Source: Branchinecta lynchi
Taxonomy: Eukaryota > Arthropoda > Branchiopoda > Anostraca > Branchinectidae
Reading direction: 5' to 3'
Length of the DNA stretch: 64,000 bases
NCBI GenBank assembly: GCA_023053575.1
Contig: JAKZAP010000006.1
Location: forward strand, 13,401,280 to 13,465,279
Shown: positions 24,670-33,531 of the stretch, one piece after another
Layout: the number at the start of each line of letters is the position of its first letter
How positions within the stretch are numbered: the first letter of the stretch is position 1
Made by a program: the position numbers and the translations under genes
The notes under the pieces: generated by a model
Told to the model about the DNA's origin: nothing
Database searches by the model: none
The model's input: the letters and a program-made list of their open reading frames with translations, nothing else

Positions 24670-24706
<37 letters not shown>
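24670..24706 (+). repeat. Internal poly(A) tract in LINE 5' region
   Basis: About 36 consecutive A bases run directly into the first ATG (24,707). It may be a junction between an older poly(A)-ended 5' piece and the coding body, or a slippage-expanded A run. Confidence 0.7.
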
Positions 24707-24709
<3 letters not shown>

Positions 24710-24761
24710 TCTCGTTCAAATTTGCGTTTCAACTTCAGTGCAATGGCTGAAGCTTAGAGAG

Positions 24762-25331
24762 ATGATTGATGATGATGTGCACTTTTTTTTGAGAAGCCTA
24801 GGCTTCTGTGAAGATAACGTGCGTGCTATTGATGGCGATGATCTACGGAAATTTGGAATAGTCCAAGTCACCCTAAAGAGCCCGGTACTTGCTGATGATT
24901 TCGCGCAAAAATTAAAGAAGATGGACCTGAAATTTACGTTTGAAAATGAGATCTTCCCTGTATTTGTGGATAAGTCGAACAAGAGGCCAGTAGTGGTCAT
25001 GTTAAGAAAGATACCTGGAGAGGCAACGATCGATGATGTAAAAGCGGCCCTCCAGCCGTACGGACAAATTATGAACGTCAGAAGAAAATCTTACGAAGGA
25101 AATGCTGTGATTCGCGTTCTCACAGGACGCGCGACAGCTCTTATGTATGTCGACGCACCTATACCCCCAGCGGTTAAGATCTGGCAGGATGAAAAGATCT
25201 TCGTGTATTATGAGGGGCAGCCTAAGCTTTGCTATATATGTCATGTGGCAAGCCATGAAGCTGGTGTTTGTCCTCAGAAGAAAGGCCCAAAACGTGGAAA
25301 GCTCAGTGTTTCAACTTACCGGGAGTGCTAA
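24762..25331 (+). CDS. LINE ORF1, 5' portion: RNA-binding protein with CCHC knuckle
   Basis: ORF1 proteins coat LINE RNA and act as chaperones. From the first in-frame ATG (24,762) the product starts MIDDDVHFFLRSLGF, has an RRM-like middle (VMLRKIPGEATIDDV, ALQPYGQIMNV) and ends with a gag-type knuckle CYICHVASHEAGVC (C-x2-C-x4-H-x4-C), then a stop at 25,329. An ATG at 24,707 after the poly(A) run is in another frame and stops after 16 codons. The lysine/proline-rich tail continues in a third frame from about 25,330 to 25,848, so the ORF1 as read is broken by two apparent single-base shifts; sequencing error, decay or programmed frameshifting are all possible. Confidence 0.75.
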   Translation: MIDDDVHFFLRSLGFCEDNVRAIDGDDLRKFGIVQVTLKSPVLADDFAQKLKKMDLKFTFENEIFPVFVDKSNKRPVVVMLRKIPGEATIDDVKAALQPYGQIMNVRRKSYEGNAVIRVLTGRATALMYVDAPIPPAVKIWQDEKIFVYYEGQPKLCYICHVASHEAGVCPQKKGPKRGKLSVSTYREC

Positions 25332-25848
25332 GCGGAATATGGCGAATCCATGGGGAATCCGGGGAACTGGAATCCCGAACCTTTTTGGTACACCAAACCC
25401 GAATTATGGCACTTGCAACTCATTAGAAGGTATAGCAGCACTGACGCCATCTCAAGCTGTTAACCTCGTGCTAGGGTCTATCGGAGAGAGTGGACAAACC
25501 GATCTTGTTGAAAAAGGTGCAAACCAGCATGTCCCAAAAGAACAGGGTAGCAAGACAGAGAAGCAGCCAAAAAGCCCGAATAAAGGAAAAGAAAATAAAA
25601 CGCCTCAGGAAAATAAAAAGATTAAAACCCCATCCACAGAGCTTAGCAAGTTGGACAGGCCTTCAAAAACACCAACTCCTGGAACCAGGTCCTCGAACCG
25701 GTCTGCAGGATCGACTCCTGGAGGTTTCACCAAAGAGACGCCTAAAAGGCAGCTAAGTGAGGGATCACTGAACTCGGAGGAGTCGGTGAACACCAGCGGA
25801 GGAAAAGGAAAAAAGCCAAAAAACTCCCAAAACTTACAAACTAAATGA
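25332..25848 (+). CDS. LINE ORF1, 3' portion in a shifted frame
   Basis: Open frame continuing the ORF1 region with a low-complexity basic tail: NMANPWGIRGTG, LTPSQAVNLVLGSIGESG, then many K, P, S and T residues (KSPNKGKENKTPQENKK). It ends in TGA at 25,846-25,848. The ATG of ORF2 at 25,845 overlaps that stop as ATGA, a layout compatible with termination-reinitiation. It is in a different frame from the knuckle portion, so it is either separated by a mutation or reached by a frame change. Confidence 0.6.
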
Positions 25849-28800
25849 GGATCGGAACTTTAAACGTAAATGGAGTCAAGCAGGAAAAAAGACAGAAACT
25901 ACTAATTGAATTTGTGGTAGAGAAGAAGCTAGATATTTTATGTCTTCAAGAAGTGGATACTTGTAAGCTACGATATGCAGAAGAAAAAGGTTATGACTTT
26001 GTACCTGGTGGAATTAACCCCGACACAGGGTTTTTAGTGAAGAAATGCCTGAAGGTCGATAAGGCGAGTTTGCGGTTTGAAGCCGATGGGATGATTAGCA
26101 GTTTGAAAGTTGGTAGCACCGTGATTGTTAATGTCCATTTACCGTCGGGCACAAATAACGCCAAAACACGAAGTGACGCTATACAAGATAAGTTACCCTG
26201 TTACCTGACTTCTGATAATTTTTTCCTCTTGGGAGACTTCAATTGCGTGACAGAGGAACAGGACGCAAGTAGTAGAAATAATAAACAAGATAAAAGGAAG
26301 ATTAGCCCCGAGTTAAAAGACCTGATTAAAGCTTGGAAGTTAAAGGATTTGTGGACAGAAATACAGACCGTTCAGGGGTATACCCGAGTCGATAAAAGAG
26401 GTGCTAGCCGTATAGATAGAGTCTACAGTACTGAGAACCTTCAGAATAGTGTAAATAGTATATGTAACATTGTAGTTCCTTTTTCTGATCATACTGCAGT
26501 AGTGATAGAGGTGGATAGTGCTGCCAAATCGCCTCGGCCCAAAAATCCTATCTGGAAAATGGATCCGCGATACCTGAAGGATAAGGACTTCAGCCATCAG
26601 GTTCGCTCCAAGATTATGGCTCTTTTAAGCACTAGGAGGGAAAGCGAGGACCCAATTGAATTTTGGGAAGTCTTCAAGCAAGAGATTGGTGCTTTCATTC
26701 GGGGACAAGAAAAAGAGGTCGAAAGAGCAGAGAAAGCTTATAAGCGACATTTGTACCGAGTCCTGGCCTGTCTAAAGAATAAAATAGACAAAGGAGCGCA
26801 AATCTGGCATGAGTTTGAAGAGGTAAAACTTCAAATAAAAAAAATCGAAGGAGAGGAATTTGAAAGCTTCAAACTTAAAAGCAGGCTGTGTGAGATTTTT
26901 GAGCCAGGGCAAATTAATGTGGCAGCGATGGTAAGAGCAAGGCGGCACGCTGAAGAGAACAGTATCACAAAAATAAAAGGAAGAGGAGGACAAATAGTTT
27001 CAAACCAGTCCCAAATTCTCGAAGAAGTCTCGGCCTTTTATGAAGAGCTATATAGGCTGCCTAATGACCTACCTTCTCGAAAAGAACAAGTGAGACAGAT
27101 GCTGGGTGAGTTCGAAGTACATGGAACCGTCACTCCGGAGGAAAATGAAACCCTAAGGTGTGATCTAACAGTAGAGGAGGTGACCAGAGTGATAAAAAAT
27201 TTAAAGAGCGGTAAATCACCCGGGAGTGATGGACTGAGCTACGAGTTGTATAAACACTTTTGGTCAGAGATAGGTGAAGTTTTCGTGGAAGTGCTTAATG
27301 AATCTCTTTCCCGAGGTTGGGTGAACGGGGAGGCGCTCATTTCGTTGATTCACAAAGGGGGTGATAGGGCTGACCTACAAAACAGGAGACCCATTGCACT
27401 GACAAATTGTGATTTTAGAATAGCGTCGAAAGTAATGGCTAAAAGGGTCGAAAAAGTGCTCGGGAGACTACTTGGTGAATATCAGCATGGTGGACTGAAA
27501 GGAAAGAAAGCCCAACATATTTTGAGCATTGTCCGCGATCTTGTGCTAAGGCGAGATGAGCTAGTGGCAAGAAATCAAATTCTATGGGAAATTATCGCCG
27601 TTATTAGCGCAGATATGGTAAAGGCGTATGACTCGGTTGTGAGATTACTACTTTGGTGGCTTATGGAAGACAAATTTTGTTTTCATGAAGAAGTAGTTAA
27701 GAAATTTCAGAATCTGTATAAGAATGCGAATATTGCCGTCCGGGTAAACGGTCAGAAAACCCGAAGAATAAAGATGGAGAAAGCGCTCAGACAGGGAGAT
27801 CCCTCAGCACCATATCTGTTCGAGCTGTACATTGACCCGTTATTTAAGTACGTAGAGCAGCGTATAACTGGGCTGATGACGGTTGATCAAAAGTTTCTGA
27901 AGTCGGCTGCATTTATTGACGACGGTACATTTTTCACGGACAATAATCAAGACGTTCCAAAAATACTCCAAGGACTTCAATGGTACGAGGAAAATTTCTA
28001 CGTTAAGGTGCACAAGACGAAGAGTAATGTTTTAGCACTAAAGAGCGATGCAGAACTAGACGAGTGCTTAGAGCGAAGCTGGATACCGAGAGCTGAAGTT
28101 TCGAAGATACTAGGAGTTAGGTTCTGTGGAGAAGGCGACGGTAAAAAGTATTGGGAAGAAAAAGTCTCAAAAATCGTAGGAATCCTCTCGAATATTCAGA
28201 ACCAAAATTTTCTCAGAACAGTTTGGCAGAAGGTGACCTTTGTGAATACTTATTGCATGCCACTGTTGTTTTATGCCGCGCCTATCTTTGAACTTGAAGA
28301 GGCAACAGCAAAAGAGATTGAAAGGAAAATATGGAGATTCGTGTGGCATGGAAAATTAGAGAAACTAAGTATGAGAATGATGTATGCTGGCAAGGCGAGT
28401 GGGGGATTGGGTGTACTTGATTTCAGGTTAATTTGTCAATCACTATTCACTCAAAATGCGGCTGAACGGCTGGTGAGGGAAACCGCGGGTGCAACTTTTT
28501 TAAGACATTGGCTTCTGCCTCTCATAAATGAAGAAAACGAAGAAGAAAGAAAGAAGGTCGCAATGAAAATACCAAAAGAATACGGTAGAAGAGGGGAAGC
28601 CCTGTATGAGCTGAAAAAAGCTGGATATTTAAATGAGAGGCCCCAAAAGGAAGACATGAAGAGATTTGTCAGAAGTCTTTTAGATAAGAGTGAAGAACTC
28701 ACGTACGCAGGAAAAAGACGTGAAACTACCTTTGATTTTGACCGCTGCTTTTCGCTGCTGCATGAGCTGCCCATTCAGAACTGGGAAAAGGAAGTTATGT

Positions 28801-29246
28801 TTCTCTTGGTACATGGAATGTTACCCTACAGAAACAGAATCAGCCGTTTCATACGAAATGAAAGCCCACAGTGCCCTTTGTGTGGTTCTCTTGTTGTTGA
28901 CGGGTTGTTACACGAGTTTTTAGAATGTCGGTGGAACCAAGGTGTGTTTGAAGAAATTCTTGAATTGTGTGCAGAGGAAGGTGTAAAGGTAGAAACAAGT
29001 GAAGAAAAGAGCAAAATCCTGAGATTGTGTGTTGGGACAGAGCTCGAAAGGAAAAAAGAAATGTCCATATGCTTTGTTGTAGTGAAGCTGTGTGTCCATG
29101 TTTGGAAGAGACGTAAAAAAGAGAAACGGTTACATTATCAAAGTTTAAAAACGTCGTTGGATAAAATGGTGACTCTGAATTCAGAGAGATTAGAGTGGAA
29201 GAGGAAAATGGACCGTGAATTTTTAAGAAAGTTTTTTGAAAAATAA
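25845..29246 (+). CDS. LINE ORF2: APE endonuclease and reverse transcriptase
   Basis: 1,133 codons, intact. Residues 1-225 form an apurinic-type endonuclease, which nicks target DNA: LNVNG (6-10), LQEVD (34-38), GDFN (130-133), SRIDRVY (188-194) and SDHTAV (214-219). The reverse transcriptase spans about 450-770: GKSPGSDG (457-464), NRRPIALTN (513-521), motif A ISADMVKAYD (588-596, Asp590), motif B RQGDPSAP (649-656), catalytic pair in AFIDD (Asp692-Asp693), and ILGVRF (755-760). A C-terminal C-x2-C-x9-H-x4-C knuckle lies at 1010-1028, in the position of the L1 cysteine-rich domain. The usual YADD box reads FIDD here; the two aspartates are kept. The start is the ATG overlapping the ORF1 stop. 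Confidence 0.97.
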   Translation: MRIGTLNVNGVKQEKRQKLLIEFVVEKKLDILCLQEVDTCKLRYAEEKGYDFVPGGINPDTGFLVKKCLKVDKASLRFEADGMISSLKVGSTVIVNVHLPSGTNNAKTRSDAIQDKLPCYLTSDNFFLLGDFNCVTEEQDASSRNNKQDKRKISPELKDLIKAWKLKDLWTEIQTVQGYTRVDKRGASRIDRVYSTENLQNSVNSICNIVVPFSDHTAVVIEVDSAAKSPRPKNPIWKMDPRYLKDKDFSHQVRSKIMALLSTRRESEDPIEFWEVFKQEIGAFIRGQEKEVERAEKAYKRHLYRVLACLKNKIDKGAQIWHEFEEVKLQIKKIEGEEFESFKLKSRLCEIFEPGQINVAAMVRARRHAEENSITKIKGRGGQIVSNQSQILEEVSAFYEELYRLPNDLPSRKEQVRQMLGEFEVHGTVTPEENETLRCDLTVEEVTRVIKNLKSGKSPGSDGLSYELYKHFWSEIGEVFVEVLNESLSRGWVNGEALISLIHKGGDRADLQNRRPIALTNCDFRIASKVMAKRVEKVLGRLLGEYQHGGLKGKKAQHILSIVRDLVLRRDELVARNQILWEIIAVISADMVKAYDSVVRLLLWWLMEDKFCFHEEVVKKFQNLYKNANIAVRVNGQKTRRIKMEKALRQGDPSAPYLFELYIDPLFKYVEQRITGLMTVDQKFLKSAAFIDDGTFFTDNNQDVPKILQGLQWYEENFYVKVHKTKSNVLALKSDAELDECLERSWIPRAEVSKILGVRFCGEGDGKKYWEEKVSKIVGILSNIQNQNFLRTVWQKVTFVNTYCMPLLFYAAPIFELEEATAKEIERKIWRFVWHGKLEKLSMRMMYAGKASGGLGVLDFRLICQSLFTQNAAERLVRETAGATFLRHWLLPLINEENEEERKKVAMKIPKEYGRRGEALYELKKAGYLNERPQKEDMKRFVRSLLDKSEELTYAGKRRETTFDFDRCFSLLHELPIQNWEKEVMFLLVHGMLPYRNRISRFIRNESPQCPLCGSLVVDGLLHEFLECRWNQGVFEEILELCAEEGVKVETSEEKSKILRLCVGTELERKKEMSICFVVVKLCVHVWKRRKKEKRLHYQSLKTSLDKMVTLNSERLEWKRKMDREFLRKFFEK

Positions 29247-29861
29247 TAAATTTTAAAGAAATTGGTTTGAATATTGAAGTAAAAATAGAAGGAAGTTAAA
29301 ATTTGTAAATATAAGATTAATGTTTGATGGTAAATTGTTTTTTTTTTGTTTTTTTTTTTAAAAAATTTGAGCAGTCAAAATTGGTTTTTGGTTTGTTGTG
29401 TGGTTTTGTTTTTAAAAAGGAAAAAATTGGGATAGTTAGAACGTTCTGCTTTACGGAAGTGTGTTTAGTGATGTAAAGTATTATGAGTATAGGTTGTAAA
29501 AGCAGAACTTTCTAACTTTTTATTTTTAATTTTTATTTAATTTTTGGTAGGGAGGGGGGTTGTTTGGTTTAGTAAAGAAAAATAGGTTTTTTTGTTGGTT
29601 TAAAGAGTTGTAATAGTGGCTGCGATGGAAGGGGTGCCCTATGACGGAAGGGCACCCTGAGATATCGATGTGCTTTTTTTTCGTTTTTTTGTGGTTTGCC
29701 CTATTTTTCGTTGTTAGATTATAGTTTGACTGCTCAAAAGGTAAATTAAATTAGAGTTAAATTTGAGTAAAGGAAAAAGAATGTTATTGAGATGAGTGGA
29801 GGTGGGTTTAATATTAGTAGATTTGAATTATAAGTAAAAAAAAAAAAAAAAAAAAAAAAAA
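29247..29861 (+). other. LINE 3' UTR with nested inverted repeats and poly(A)
   Basis: T/G-rich. Three foldable pairs: TTTGAGCAGTCAAA (29,366-29,379) pairs perfectly with 29,725-29,738; gttagaacgttctgctttac (29,435-29,454) pairs with 29,496-29,516; and GGGTGCCCT (29,632-29,640) with AGGGCACCC (29,649-29,657) makes a 9-bp hairpin with an 8-base loop. LINE reverse transcriptases often recognise 3' structures. The tail is about 26 A bases. Confidence 0.75.
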
Positions 29862-29990
29862 GCCGCTCAAGTTGGAAAAACGAACAGAAATTTGTCCGTT
29901 TTTCCAACTTGAGAGGCTTTGGGCCTGAAGAGAACCTTTGCCAAGAAGGGCCGAAGTATAACTCTATTAAAACTGAAAGGGGTATCTTGT
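29862..29990. mobile_element. Foldback element, right half (split by LINE)
   Basis: Resumes with gccgctcaag; a perfect 15-bp hairpin stem (caagttggaaaaacg / cgtttttccaacttg) spans 29,866-29,909, followed by ggcctgaagagaacctttgc and caagaagggccgaagta, the inverse of the left half. Confidence 0.8.
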
Positions 29991-30904
29991 GACGTTTCTG
30001 CTCAGTATACTAGAAGATGGCTAGGAAATAACTTCAGTGGTTTCCCCAGCAAATCTCAGGCCAGACTGATGATGATATCGCACAGTGGAAACGCTTGATA
30101 GGCCTCTTGCCTGGGGTCAAAAGGACAGTATTCGTTTCTGTCAGGTGCGCTGCAAAATATCCTCCATTTTTAGGCGTCAATCGGTTTGTAAGTTTTCCAA
30201 ATAAAACGTTTAATCGCTAAAACGGCCGAAAAAAAAAAAAAATCAAAAACAAGAATAGACAGCTAAATGGAAGGTCGCCGATCATGATGCGTGCGGAAGT
30301 ATACGATTTTCAAGAGATTCAAGTCCTTGCGCTGCTAGATGGTCCAGGGTATGCAGTTGACGAGAAAACGGCTTCAAGATCCACTTGGACACGGTGAAGG
30401 CATACGAAATACTTTTCAGCGTGGATTTTTCAGTTGGTTCGATCAACCACCATCGTAAAATCCGTGGACAATTTCCCTGGCAAAAAAGTACTCGTTAGGA
30501 AAAAGGCAATCGATTAAGTTCCATTCACTTTTTACCCTCCTACAAGACCTAAAATGCACAGGTCACGCAGGCCATACTTGTGCTGGTAGATGAAGGCTCG
30601 GCCTACGCTGGTTGAGGTAGGCTACTTGGCAATCGCTTAAGTCCCTTTGTTGGTTCACTCCTATACGACCTAAAACGTAGCTAAACGTAGCCTGACCAGT
30701 ACAGGTCAGGCAGGCTAGAACTACGCTGGTAGAGGTATGCTAAGTTGGTAGAGGTATACTTTGGACAATAGTGGCGTTTATTCCACCTATCTACCAAGGC
30801 CTTGGTTCATTTTCCCGTTTTTGCAACAAGCACTTACTCCCGACTGCTCCTTTGACCGTTTCTGGACCAATCCCTTTGTCCTTCTGCCCAGGCTGCGGAG
30901 AAAG
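29991..30904. other. No gene recognised
   Basis: Short frames only. An A-rich tract at about 30,228-30,242 and a local repeat of aggtca-gcaggc near 30,562 and 30,702 are the only structures noted. Confidence 0.4.
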
Positions 30905-31360
30905 GAGATTGGAATCCAGACAATTGGGTCTTGTAGATATTCGGTCTTCGACAGACTTCTTAAACATTTTTATTATTAAAATTTAGAAACATAGTAAGGT
31001 CGATGGTAATCATCTGAGAAGACCAAGTTCAGATGTGGGTTCAGCAAGTGTGTTTACCCTATAGCCTACGTCGTATCTACTTTGACGAAACTGATCAAAA
31101 CTTCCTTCCTTACTTGCAAAGTTTCCGGTTTCGGTCGGATTCTGGAAAAATTACTTGTCTGGTGGCTCAATAAAAATTCAGCATCTCTCTTTACCCCTAC
31201 ACTGGACCTCTAATCAACTTCGGGTAAAACTCCCTACTCTTAACAAAATTTCCGGTTTCAGACGGATTGCGAGCAATCTATGCGTATGATGATTATCATA
31301 TATACAATATGTCATGTCGTCATACCCGCAAATCGAACATCTTATCAATAGCGATGCGTC
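30905..31360 (+). mobile_element. Pearl-like element, 5' fragment, diverged
   Basis: Carries the 5' module (atccagacaattgggtcttg, ttcttaaacatttttattat, tgtgtttacccta, tttgacgaaactgatcaaaa) and about two core units (aagtttccggtttcggtcgg; aatttccggtttcagacgga). The microsatellite and 3' end are missing. Confidence 0.7.
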
Positions 31361-33165
31361 CCCTTAAATTTTCGCAAGTGGTTCTAAAGTCAAGAAATAC
31401 GGTTTCGGAAGTTCGGGGCTGATTCGAGGGCGAGGGGAGCAGATTGAAACAACGTCTTTGAAGTGTGCTGAGGCAAGTGGACTACAAAATTTACTGAGTC
31501 TCATGCGAAACTCAAATGAGAGTATTTGGACAAGTGAGAGTACAAAGGAATTGTAATGTCACCCCTCTTGCTTTTGACGATAGTGCCGACTTACGTAGTC
31601 TTCTCACTCTGACATCTCCCTCTTTATAAACGCTTGTGAATGAAATTTTTCGCATATTAGCGCTAACCGAGCCTTTCCTTGGTAGCTTGAAAATAACATT
31701 GTTGCCAAACCATAAACACAACGTCCGGAGCATTTTATCATGAAAAAGCTGTTTCTAGTAAGATCTGTGTTTAAACGGGACTTTCCGGATGCGATTTTCG
31801 AGTCCAGTTGCGAAATTTGGTTTCTAACATCGATACCTTTATCGAAGTGTACAGCATGTATGCAGCGCCGATGCCGGTGTCAACCATCGGAATGCTCAAA
31901 ACCTTGTCTACGAACTCGGAATGAAGTTCTTTCAGTAGACTTGGGCATATTTCGGTTCTCGTGAGCGGAACTCTCGCGAAACCTCTGTGGCTTTCTACGG
32001 ACCGTGGTTTCTCCTCTGGCTCCAACTCGCCTAGAACAACAAATGAGTTAGGGAGGGATTTCTTGAGTTTCCAGAATGAATTTCAAGCGAGTGACGTGTA
32101 TACCGAAAACCGCAGGAACCATATTCGAGAAACCGAAAAGCCACCGAAAGATCAGAGTGCTGAAATGGACAGCACGCAAACAATCAATTTTATTGCAACC
32201 CTAATAGCGCTTGGCTATCATGGGCAAAAATGGAGAAACACTTGACAAATAAACAATGTCAAACGAAAATAAAAACGAAGAAGATATTGCAATGCCTGAT
32301 AACCAGTGGCCACAACCAATTTTAGACTTTCGCAGGTAATTCGTCCTCTCCGCCTTTGGATGCACTTTGACGGTTTCTGGGCGCAGAAACTAGTACAGAA
32401 GCCCAGAATTTTCCGTAACAGTGCAAAAATCCAAGGAAAGTGACTCTGGCTTTACTTCGCGGCTAGCAAGAACATTGTCTCTATCTTTTGTCCCGAGAAG
32501 CTGGCACGAGTGGAATGTCGCAATGGCTCGGCTTGTTTTAGGGAAACCCTGGCTTTACAACCCCTTGCGGGTTTGGCAGAGAGTTTTAAGCACAATTTAA
32601 GACTTTACTTCCACAATGTATGAAAAAGTTCGCGCCCCAGCCCTACTGGAAACTCGCTCCTAGCTTTCATTAGATTTAGCCGATCTTCTTTGGCTGGTCT
32701 ATCGGTGGAAACAAGCTTTAGTGGAAGTTTGGCATCTAATGTTTACGTTATGTCTTATGTTATTGAGATGTAGTCTATGTCACAAAGCCGCATGAGGACC
32801 TACTGGGCTGGGCTCGTTCCGTTTCTACTGGAAGACACTCTGCCTCGATCACCTCGAGCTAAAGCACCAAAAGTCCCGGTTCTGAACCCCATCAGTAAGA
32901 ACCGAGCGTTACAGAAAGAGCTTTGTACCAGCATCTGTCGAAGTTCTAAACAAGTGACAAACGTATCCCCAACAATGTTTTACTGTTTAATGTTTTATTT
33001 TGATTGGCTACTTAGTATGTATAATCACCTTATTATGACGTTATGTAGTTTATGATGTACCTGACAAAAGCGGCAAGTTCGGCAATCCAACGCTGTGAAA
33101 GTTCGTTTTACAATTAAGTATCGTAATCGGCACACAAGATTTCGCTTTTCGTAAACGTTACGGTG
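31361..33165. other. Intergenic, no gene recognised
   Basis: Open frames at 31,740-32,245 and 32,777-33,055 show no domain or splice pattern that I recognise. Confidence 0.4.
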
Positions 33166-33167
33166 TT

Positions 33168-33173
33168 TTTATT
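33168..33173 (-). terminator. Candidate polyadenylation signal of the charged-protein gene
   Basis: AATAAA on the minus strand 25 bases after the TGA stop at 33,199. It is placed like that of a gene with a very short 3' UTR. Confidence 0.45.
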
Positions 33174-33198
33174 TCTGATTTTCAAGAGTAACTTAAGC

Positions 33199-33531
33199 TC
33201 AGTCTAGTTTCGTATTTGGTAGTTTTATGCGGTGAGATTTCGGTCCTTGTTGGCACGGGTATTCTTCAAGCCGTAGCTTCCCTCGAAACTTGCCTTTACC
33301 TTGTGATGAGCCGGATTTCATCTCTTCACTTTCCCTCCAATGTGGAGGCTGATCAGCTTCAGGCAAATCCTCGAGAACGTGGGGTCTAACACCCGTGCTC
33401 CACTTACGTAGCCGTTGTGAAGAATCCTCTGCTGCCACTTCCCGATCCTCTGGGGTTTTCTGTTCCAGGTCTGCAGTTTGTTCGTCGCTGTCAGTGTGGA
33501 AATCATCGTCGTAGGATAACCCATAACTTTC
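33199..33531 (-). CDS. Charged-protein gene, terminal exon
   Basis: Acceptor ctttatag then ESYGLSYDDDFHTDSDEQTA ... LRKWSTGVRPHVLEDLPEAD ... KLPNTKLD and TGA. Acidic at the start, basic at the end. Phase 0, matching exon 3. Confidence 0.75.
   Translation of the reverse strand, partial: ESYGLSYDDDFHTDSDEQTADLEQKTPEDREVAAEDSSQRLRKWSTGVRPHVLEDLPEADQPPHWRESEEMKSGSSQGKGKFRGKLRLEEYPCQQGPKSHRIKLPNTKLD

Larger units (their letters stand above)
24315..29861 (+). mobile_element. Full-length L1/Tx1-like LINE (non-LTR retrotransposon)
   Basis: A 5.55-kb unit: 5' UTR 24,315-24,706, ORF1 region 24,707-25,848, ORF2 25,845-29,246, a 3' UTR with stem-loops, and an A-rich tail ending 29,861. It is flanked by a duplication of at least 7 bp (GCCGCTC), the mark of target-primed reverse transcription. 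ORF2 is intact, while ORF1 as read needs two frame changes. It sits inside a foldback element whose two halves flank it, so the foldback is older. Clade assignment rests on the ORF1 zinc knuckle, the APE-type endonuclease and the C-terminal FVWHGK...GGLGVLDF block, as in L1 and Tx1 relatives. Confidence 0.93.
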
